Below, piece after piece: positions 1-4,311 of a stretch of DNA of 5,764 nucleotides. This DNA comes from UMGS1613 sp045636225 (lineage in GTDB: Bacteria > Bacillota_I > Bacilli_A > RF39 > UBA660): assembly GCA_045636225.1 (NCBI GenBank), contig JAZTXB010000111.1, positions 1 through 5,764 on the forward strand. The letters are read 5' to 3'. Below the pieces are notes generated by a model. That model saw only the letters and a program-made list of their open reading frames with translations. It was not told the origin of the DNA and did no database searches. Every line of letters starts with the position of its first letter. Position 1 is the stretch's first letter. Made by a program: the position numbers and the translations under genes.

Positions 1-696
1 TATAGCATAAAATTTAATATATGGTGTCTCTTTTAATTTTAATTCAATATCATTTTCATAATATGAATCTATAAATATTTTTATACCTTCCATATCTACT
101 CCATTTGTTTTTGAAAAAAACAAATTAGTTATAGCTATTGCAATATCACATAGTGATGTTCCATATTTAGCATCATCAAAATCTATTATTCCAACTTTAT
201 TTTTTTCATCTAAAAATAAATTCATTTTTGTAAAATCAAAATGTAAGGCGGAATATCTATTTAATTCTTCATTATTTTTAAATGGGATTTCTTTTAAATT
301 ATAAATATTAAAATTAGAAGTTAATTCATGAAATTTTTTTAACTCTATTGCAATATTTCTAATAATGGTATTAGGAATTTTTTTATATTTTTTTTCTATT
401 TGTATTCCATCTAAAAATGAATATATTACTAAATATTTATCTTTATTTAATTTTATATAACTATTATTATTTTTATCTTTTATTATTTTTGGTACATTAA
501 ACTTATTATTATATAAATTTTGATGTAATAAAATCATCGACTTAGCGTGATTTAAATCATCATATATTTTTGTTACAAATTTTAACTGTTTTGAATAAAG
601 AATATATACATTTCCAACCGTAGATTCTTCGCTTTTTTCAATTACGTTAATGTCAATCAAATATTCTTGATTAATTCTATTTATCAATTCATTCAT
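1..696 (-). CDS. APH/choline-kinase-like phosphotransferase, 3' end beyond the window
   Basis: The frame is open for 232 codons from an ATG at 696 to the window edge with no stop, so the C-terminus is missing. The aminoglycoside phosphotransferase/choline kinase fold is recognisable in order. There is a glycine-rich loop (STVGNVY, residues 25-31), a likely ATP-binding lysine (K43 in VTKIY) and a hinge-like segment (LVIYSFLDG, about 89-97). The catalytic loop HFDFTKMN (H152, D154, N159) matches HxDxxxxN, and the metal-binding IDFDD (D172, D174) follows. All key residues are intact, so it is probably an active ATP-dependent small-molecule kinase in the cytoplasm. The substrate cannot be read from the sequence: sugar, amino alcohol, homoserine or aminoglycoside are all possible, and family membership alone does not imply antibiotic resistance. 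The start is supported by AGGAG (702-706), 5 bases upstream. It lies 54 bases after the NUDIX gene and is probably cotranscribed with it. Confidence 0.85.
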   Translation of the reverse strand, partial: MNELINRINQEYLIDINVIEKSEESTVGNVYILYSKQLKFVTKIYDDLNHAKSMILLHQNLYNNKFNVPKIIKDKNNNSYIKLNKDKYLVIYSFLDGIQIEKKYKKIPNTIIRNIAIELKKFHELTSNFNIYNLKEIPFKNNEELNRYSALHFDFTKMNLFLDEKNKVGIIDFDDAKYGTSLCDIAIAITNLFFSKTNGVDMEGIKIFIDSYYENDIELKLKETPYIKFYAI

Positions 697-750
697 AAAT
701 ACTCCTATCATTCTACTTTTGCATTATTTTATCAACTGCTAAATTTTTGC

Positions 751-1302
751 TTAATTTAATCGTTTTAAAATATCACTTTCTAATATTTTTTTAATAAAAT
801 TCCAAGATACATTTTTTTCAGTTAATCCATCAAAATTATTATTAATTCTATTTATAAGTTCTTCTACCTTAAAATATTTTATTTCAGCTACTTCACTCTC
901 TTGTAATTTTAACTTAGAAATATCAATATCTTTAGTAATTAAGTAACACTCATCATAATGATTATTTATATAACCATTTTTATTATATGTTAAAGTAGAA
1001 CTAATTAAATACTTTATTTCACTATCTTTAATGTCTAAATTTAATTCTTCCTTACATTCTCTAATTAGTGCCTCTCTTCCAAATTCTCCTGCTTTTACAT
1101 GACCTCCAACAGTTACATCCCATTTATTTGGCCATAACTTTTTATTTGGACTTCTTCTTTGCAATAATATATTTGAATTTTTATCTACTATAATAGCAAA
1201 TACTGCTCTATGCCAATAACCATTTTTATGACATTCATCAAGAGTTGCAACCTGTCCTGTAAATTCACCAAATTCATTTAACACATCTATTTTTTCTTCC
1301 AT
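751..1302 (-). CDS. NUDIX hydrolase, YfcD/IDI-like subfamily
   Basis: The 183-residue protein has a near-complete Nudix box, Gx5Ex7REUxEExGU. G67, E73, R81, E82, E85 and E86 are present, and only the late glycine is replaced (N88). NUDIX enzymes use this helix to bind Mg2+ and cleave nucleoside diphosphates linked to another group. The N-terminal pattern (a VLNEFGE segment, then HKNGYWHRAVFAII at 25-38, then ILLQRRS and LWPNKWDVTVGGHV) is typical of the subfamily resembling isopentenyl-diphosphate isomerase and YfcD. A true isomerase is unlikely because the catalytic cysteine region is replaced by VTVGGH. The substrate is unknown; nucleotide sanitation or a nucleotide-sugar-type diphosphate is plausible. 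The start is supported by AAAGGAGA (1308-1315) 5 bases before the ATG. A possible promoter of its own lies in the 60-base gap behind ygjV. Confidence 0.93.
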   Translation of the reverse strand: MEEKIDVLNEFGEFTGQVATLDECHKNGYWHRAVFAIIVDKNSNILLQRRSPNKKLWPNKWDVTVGGHVKAGEFGREALIRECKEELNLDIKDSEIKYLISSTLTYNKNGYINNHYDECYLITKDIDISKLKLQESEVAEIKYFKVEELINRINNNFDGLTEKNVSWNFIKKILESDILKRLN

Positions 1303-1325
1303 ATTATTCTCCTTTATCTATAAAT

Positions 1326-1354
1326 AGAATAACTCAAATACTTAAATAAATCAA
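1326..1354 (-). promoter_or_regulatory. Candidate sigma-A-type promoter for the NUDIX gene
   Basis: On the minus strand, TTGATT (1349-1354) and TATTCT (1326-1331) are separated by exactly 17 bases. Each matches its consensus hexamer at four of six positions. Transcription would start near 1319, just ahead of the Shine-Dalgarno site. Such matches arise easily in DNA this AT-rich, so this is a weak prediction. Readthrough from ygjV is the alternative. Confidence 0.3.
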
Positions 1355-1365
1355 TTATTTATTTA
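1343..1365 (-). other. AT-only hairpin overlapping the ygjV stop codon
   Basis: TAAATAAAT (1343-1351) and ATTTATTTA (1357-1365) form a perfect 9-bp inverted repeat with a 5-base loop. The TAA stop of the ygjV-like gene (1363-1365) is the first triplet of the 5' arm. There is no G-C pair and no clean U tract after it on the minus strand, so it is at best a weak terminator or an RNA-stabilising 3' end. It may be chance. Confidence 0.3.
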
Positions 1366-1986
1366 TATTGTATCAATTTGAATTCTATCTACTTTAAAGC
1401 CTTGTGATTCTAAAAATTTCTTTGCTTTAATAATTTTATTTAGTTTTCTACTACTAAAATTATTTTCTATTTTATAATTTTTTATTATATCTATTTTTAT
1501 AATTGCTAATATAGAAGAAATTAACATTATACCTTCACATGCTGCAGATATATAAGCTTTAACAAATATATTATATAATAACCACATAAATAACATAGCT
1601 GAAGTACCTATTCTAATATTTTTAGGTTTTTCTTGCCACAATACAATTGCATAAAATAATGATGCAATTGTAGGAAATAAACCTAATAAGTTTTTATAAG
1701 TTAATATACCAACAACACCATATAATGTAAGAATTATATAAAGTATATTATTTGTTTTATAAAATTCATTAGAACCTTTTTTTGTAAAAGTAGTAGTTCT
1801 AATTAAACCTATAATATTAGTAAATGCCCCATTATAAGCACCTAACATTATATATTGAATAAAACAAAATACATTATCAAAAACCAAATAAAGCAGTATG
1901 TTTTTTCTTTTTTGTTGCCATGAACTTAACATCATACACACCATACTTAATACCCCTAAAAATTGTGCGATAAAAAATATATTCAT
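1363..1986 (-). CDS. ygjV: YgjV-family inner-membrane protein
   Basis: From the ATG at 1986 the protein has 207 residues. It is very hydrophobic, with about six predicted membrane segments near 3-22, 30-50, 80-97, 100-117, 127-142 and 146-165. Segments characteristic of the YgjV family are visible: AQFLGVLS near the N-terminus, MLGAYNGAFTNIIGLIRT (47-64), LFPTIASLFYAIVLW (103-117) and SAACEGIML (147-155). The family sits in the cytoplasmic membrane and its molecular function is not established. After the last segment comes a basic tail of about 40 residues (166-207), probably cytoplasmic. An in-frame TTG at 1998 would add four residues, but it touches the Shine-Dalgarno site. GGAGG (1992-1996) is 5 bases from the ATG at 1986 and decides the start. 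The gene begins 2 bases after the stop of the upstream unknown gene, which suggests translational coupling. Confidence 0.85.
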   Translation of the reverse strand: MNIFFIAQFLGVLSMVCMMLSSWQQKRKNILLYLVFDNVFCFIQYIMLGAYNGAFTNIIGLIRTTTFTKKGSNEFYKTNNILYIILTLYGVVGILTYKNLLGLFPTIASLFYAIVLWQEKPKNIRIGTSAMLFMWLLYNIFVKAYISAACEGIMLISSILAIIKIDIIKNYKIENNFSSRKLNKIIKAKKFLESQGFKVDRIQIDTI

Positions 1987-1988
1987 AA

Positions 1989-2561
1989 TTACCTCCAATA
2001 TTTTTTTACTTTTACATATTTAACTCTATCAACATATTGTTCTTCCTTTAATTTTTTTGTATTAATATTACCGCTATGATTAAACACATTATTATAATTA
2101 TTTTTTTTAATTAAAAAATTTATAATATTCTTTAATCCATTTTTAACATAAAAGTTAAAAAATCCATTTTCAAATTTATATGTTAATCTATAATTTTGTT
2201 CTAATTCTTTAAAAATAAATCTAAAATCCATTAAGAAATTATATTTAATAGAAATTTTAACGAAACTTGATAAAGATTTTTCATCCTTTGAATTTGTTAA
2301 ATTTATATATGGTGATTTTTTATTTCTACATGCAAAGGAAAGAAATTTTTCAGAATCAAAATTTATATAATTAGAATATAAAATGTTATCAGTATTATCA
2401 AACAAAGTATTATTACATATTAAATAATCATACTCTTTATTTTCAAGATATTTTTTTGTTTCTATATAATTTTTATTTGAAATAATTAAAATATGACTAT
2501 CTTCTATTTTATTATTATCTTCTTCTATACTATACAAATCTTTAATAATTAAATTTTTCAT
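1989..2561 (-). CDS. Unknown protein, 190 residues, Asn/Lys/Tyr-rich
   Basis: I do not recognise a family. The frame is open from an ATG with a convincing AGAGG site (2568-2572, 6 bases upstream) to a TAA at 1989-1991. Residues 22-50 (SHILIISN, then an ETKKYLENK helix, then YDYLICNN) look like a beta-alpha-beta start, possibly an alpha/beta fold. The rest is rich in Asn, Lys, Ile, Tyr and Phe and ends in a very basic tail (KYVKVKKYWR). There is no signal peptide or obvious membrane segment, so it is probably cytoplasmic. Its end is fused to the Shine-Dalgarno site of the YgjV-like gene with a 2-base gap, so the two proteins are very likely made together. A functional link to that membrane protein is inference only. 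The 5' side carries a terminator-like hairpin that ends 21 bases before the start codon. Confidence 0.8.
   Translation of the reverse strand: MKNLIIKDLYSIEEDNNKIEDSHILIISNKNYIETKKYLENKEYDYLICNNTLFDNTDNILYSNYINFDSEKFLSFACRNKKSPYINLTNSKDEKSLSSFVKISIKYNFLMDFRFIFKELEQNYRLTYKFENGFFNFYVKNGLKNIINFLIKKNNYNNVFNHSGNINTKKLKEEQYVDRVKYVKVKKYWR
1992..1996 (-). promoter_or_regulatory. Shine-Dalgarno of ygjV inside the last codons of the upstream gene
   Basis: GGAGG on the minus strand spans part of the Trp and Arg codons (TGG AGG) that precede the TAA of the upstream gene. It lies 5 bases before the ATG at 1986. It selects this ATG over the TTG at 1998 and places ygjV initiation under the ribosome that finishes the upstream gene. 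Confidence 0.85.
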
Positions 2562-2581
2562 ATATCACCTCTTTATATAAT

Positions 2582-2618
2582 AAAAAACATATTAAAAAAT
2601 ATTTAATATGTTTTTTTT
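2582..2618 (-). terminator. Terminator-like perfect 15-bp hairpin, possible attenuator
   Basis: The arms at 2582-2596 and 2602-2616 are perfectly complementary over 15 bp around a 5-base loop. On the minus strand the 3' arm ends in six Ts followed by ATTATAT. The stem has only one G-C pair, so its strength is uncertain, and A/T runs on both sides make it potentially bidirectional. It follows tRNA-His and the small His-containing ORF. The stop codon of that ORF (2603-2605) lies inside the 5' arm. The hairpin ends 10 bases before the Shine-Dalgarno site of the next gene, so it can act either as the end of the hisS/tRNA transcript or as a regulatory hairpin in the leader of the next gene. Confidence 0.6.
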
Positions 2619-2707
2619 ATTACAAAATTATAGCGCATTAAAGAATGAGCATGAAGATGCACATTATTAACAAAAACTAATTTAATTCCTTCGCTTTTTA
2701 ATTTCAT
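2603..2707 (-). CDS. Small ORF, 34 residues, with His-Leu-His-Ala-His; possible leader peptide
   Basis: An ATG at 2707 follows AAGGAG (2715-2720) by 7 bases, as good an initiation region as any in the window. The frame runs 34 codons to TAA at 2603-2605. The peptide starts MKLKSEGIKLVFVNN and continues with VHLHAHSLMRY. Three His codons, all CAT, sit at residues 17, 19 and 21, and the next 13 residues end in KKTY. The Shine-Dalgarno site begins 5 bases after the CCA of tRNA-His, which reads CAT. The last codons and the stop enter the 5' arm of the following hairpin. These facts suggest a regulatory leader peptide, but it could be a genuine micro-protein or a chance ORF. I recognise no family. 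A possible promoter for the next gene overlaps it. Confidence 0.5.
   Translation of the reverse strand: MKLKSEGIKLVFVNNVHLHAHSLMRYNFVIKKTY
2627..2655 (-). promoter_or_regulatory. Candidate promoter for the unknown gene and ygjV
   Basis: A perfect TATAAT lies on the minus strand at 2627-2632. The hexamer 17 bases upstream is TTCATG (2650-2655), only three of six matches to TTGACA. A transcript would begin near 2620, so the 15-bp hairpin would form its 5' end. The exact -10 hexamer is notable, but the -35 is poor and the site lies inside the small ORF. Confidence 0.35.
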
Positions 2708-2725
2708 AATCTTACTCCTTAAAAA

Positions 2726-2802
2726 TGGGGCGATATGAGAGAATCGAACTCTCGCATAACGGAACCACAATCCGCCGTGTTAACCACTTCACCAATATCG
2801 CC
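2726..2802 (-). tRNA. tRNA-His (GTG anticodon)
   Basis: The gene folds into a complete cloverleaf of 77 bases including an encoded CCA (2726-2728). The acceptor stem has 8 pairs, GGCGATAT with ATATCGCC. The extra G(-1):C73 pair is the hallmark of bacterial tRNA-His and the main identity element for histidyl-tRNA synthetase. The D arm is GTG/CAC, the anticodon stem GCGGA/TCCGT with one G-T wobble pair, the anticodon loop TTGTGGT with GTG, and the T arm GAGAG/CTCTC with loop TTCGATT. It reads CAC and CAT. It sits 29 bases behind the SLOG gene with no convincing promoter of its own. It is therefore probably processed out of the hisS operon transcript, with the small ORF's ribosome site directly on its 3' trailer. 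Confidence 0.97.
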
Positions 2803-2808
2803 ATATAA

Positions 2809-2833
2809 AACTTAAAATATAAAATTTTAAGTT
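2809..2833 (-). other. AT-rich hairpin at the end of the SLOG gene, before tRNA-His
   Basis: The arms at 2809-2818 and 2824-2833 form a perfect 10-bp stem with a 5-base loop. The 5' arm starts within the TAA stop of the SLOG gene (2832-2834). On the minus strand the 3' arm is followed by TTTATAT and then the tRNA. It could be a weak terminator, a 3'-end stabiliser or a processing spacer ahead of the tRNA. With a single G-C pair it may also be chance. Confidence 0.35.
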
Positions 2834-3371
2834 ATTTATTTATTGTATCAGTTGCTGCTTTTATGGCTTTTGCAACTGCATCTTCTGGCTTAGATGCACT
2901 TATACATTTTAATCTATTTCTATCATCTATATATTTATTTGATAATTTTTTAGCCCATCCATCAAATTTATTTATAGTTACGATTGGCACAGATGCTTGA
3001 TAAGCAATTGCCATTTCTGTTAAAGTTCCAGAACCTCCGCCAATTGCAATTATAACATCACAAGATAATATCAAAGAAAATTCTCTTCCTCCACCTATTC
3101 CTAATCCGCATGGAATAAGTACTGTAGGTCTAAAATCTCCGTATATATTTTTATCTTTGCCCCCTGTTATTCCAACTGTTATTCCATTATTTTCAGAGCA
3201 AACTTTTGCTGCTTCTGTAGAAAGAGAACTATATTCTTTTTCTGCTCCATAAACTAATATATTTCCACTTTCTGCTATTAATTTTCCAAGACTTTTTGCA
3301 AAATTCAATGCTTCCTCACTATAATTTAAATCAGCTGCGGAACCCATTATTCCTATTTGTAACTTTCTCAT
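2832..3371 (-). CDS. SLOG/LOG-like Rossmann protein (TIGR00725-type)
   Basis: The 179-residue protein matches the layout of the TIGR00725/LOG-like group. It has an opening strand and nucleotide loop IGIMGSA (6-12), LVYGAEKEYSS (39-49) where LOG enzymes have their first glycine-rich turn, GGGREFSLI (93-101) with R96, and the signature GGGSGTLTE (111-119). The signature corresponds to PGGxGTxxE with Ile in place of Pro. LOG enzymes cleave the base from nucleoside monophosphates, releasing ribose 5-phosphate; TIGR00725 members are not well characterised and some are annotated as molybdenum-cofactor carrier-like. A cytoplasmic nucleotide-binding or nucleotide-hydrolysing role is therefore inference. 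The start has AAAAGGAG (3378-3385) 6 bases upstream. The ATG overlaps the TGA of the upstream phosphoribosyltransferase-like gene in an ATGA, so the two are translationally coupled. tRNA-His follows. Confidence 0.85.
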   Translation of the reverse strand: MRKLQIGIMGSAADLNYSEEALNFAKSLGKLIAESGNILVYGAEKEYSSLSTEAAKVCSENNGITVGITGGKDKNIYGDFRPTVLIPCGLGIGGGREFSLILSCDVIIAIGGGSGTLTEMAIAYQASVPIVTINKFDGWAKKLSNKYIDDRNRLKCISASKPEDAVAKAIKAATDTINK

Positions 3372-4282
3372 TTTATACTCCTTTTCAATACTTTAATAAC
3401 TTCTTCATTATCATCTACATTAACTATTTTTTCAGGTAAATCTGAAATATTTATTTTTTTATTAGAATTTTTTTCTATTTCACTCCACAATTGTATCGAT
3501 CTATCAATACACTCTCTTGAAAAGCTTTCTTCATATTCTTTTGGTATAGAAGCTCTTTTACAAGGATCTCCAAATGGTAAAAAATAAGGTGCTTTATAAA
3601 CTTCATTATTTTTTCTTACAGATATTCCTGATTGAGCAATACCAAAATAAAAGTCTCTTTCGCATATTTGGTCAATAACATCTTCACCTAATAAATATCC
3701 AGAAGATACTCCGTATTCCAAATTTTTATTAAAATAATTATAAGAATCGGTTGTACAAATCCCACTTACGATACCCACTACTTCTACATTATTTCTTTTA
3801 AATTCTTCAATTATTTTTTTTAAAACATTACCACTAAACACAACATCATCTAATAGTATAATTTGTTTTTTTTTCAAATTCATAGAAATTTTATTTATTT
3901 GATTTTTTACTGAATATTTATTATTAACATCATTTCGAGATACTAATTCATCCTCACCAGACATTCTAGTACAATCTAAAAACATCATATTTTCTTCATC
4001 GCAATAACTATAAACTTTATCCAGTGATACTATAGGTAAATCTCCAAAATATCTATCTGCCATTCTATCCATTCTTTTTAGCATTTCTTCTTCAGATATT
4101 ATTGTTACATTATCAAATATTCTGTTTGTACATAGTGCAAAATTTTCTCTTAAAGATTTTATAAAAGTTGAATTTGGTATTTTTAAACCTAATTTTTCAT
4201 AATTGAAATTAAGTGCATTATTTCCCTTTAATATTCTTTCTATATCATTACTAAACACAATACCTTTTTTTATTTGTTCCAT
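3368..4282 (-). CDS. Atypical phosphoribosyltransferase-like protein
   Basis: The protein has 304 residues from the ATG at 4282. The central segment IILLDDVVFSGNV (141-153) matches the PRPP-binding loop of type I phosphoribosyltransferases: hydrophobic strand, D145-D146, then a small turn with S150-G151. A helix (LKKIIEEFKRNN) and the next strand (VEVVGIVSGI) follow. F149 and the Asn-Val after Gly depart from the usual (S/T)(S/T)GxT, so activity is uncertain. Flanking parts (1-135 and 185-304) are unfamiliar; FGIAQSGISVR (213-223) and APYFLPFGDPCKRASIP (231-247) look like conserved motifs. It is longer than purine or pyrimidine salvage enzymes. A GTG at 4291 is in frame, but AGGTGG (4293-4298) is well spaced only for the ATG. 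It begins 22 bases after hisS and ends in an ATGA overlap with the SLOG gene. Base or nucleotide chemistry with PRPP is inferred; the substrate is unknown. Confidence 0.75.
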   Translation of the reverse strand: MEQIKKGIVFSNDIERILKGNNALNFNYEKLGLKIPNSTFIKSLRENFALCTNRIFDNVTIISEEEMLKRMDRMADRYFGDLPIVSLDKVYSYCDEENMMFLDCTRMSGEDELVSRNDVNNKYSVKNQINKISMNLKKKQIILLDDVVFSGNVLKKIIEEFKRNNVEVVGIVSGICTTDSYNYFNKNLEYGVSSGYLLGEDVIDQICERDFYFGIAQSGISVRKNNEVYKAPYFLPFGDPCKRASIPKEYEESFSRECIDRSIQLWSEIEKNSNKKINISDLPEKIVNVDDNEEVIKVLKRSIK

Positions 4283-4311
4283 AAATAACACCCACCTATC
4301 ATTTTTATTTA
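4282..4311 (-). other. Short inverted repeat flanking the ribosome site between hisS and the next gene
   Basis: TAAATAA (4282-4288) and TTATTTA (4305-4311) can pair over 7 A-T bases. The 16-base loop holds the AGGTGG ribosome site. The 5' arm includes the hisS stop codon and the 3' arm touches the next ATG. A ribosome terminating on hisS would open it, so it could favour coupled translation. It is weak and may be chance. Confidence 0.2.

Noticed and set aside
1..696. Aminoglycoside-resistance gene
   Set aside because: Only the general kinase motifs match. The N-terminal region, the visible C-terminal region and the NUDIX context give no specific evidence for an antibiotic substrate.
751..1302. 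Isopentenyl-diphosphate delta-isomerase
   Set aside because: The isomerase cysteine motif is absent (VTVGGH at this position), so the generic NUDIX hydrolase assignment is safer.
1363..2561. Similar VDR segments near the C-termini of the unknown protein and the YgjV-like protein
   Set aside because: The match is about three or four residues in Lys/Val-rich tails and is explained by composition.
2649..2660. GCAT-CTTC-ATGC mini-hairpin over the His codons as an antiterminator element
   Set aside because: It has only 4 bp and shares no clear complementarity with the terminator arm. I could not find a convincing competing structure by eye.
2803..2845. Separate promoter for tRNA-His
   Set aside because: TATATT at 2816-2821 has no -35 partner at a proper distance and lies within the AT-rich hairpin. 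Processing from the hisS operon transcript explains the tRNA more simply.
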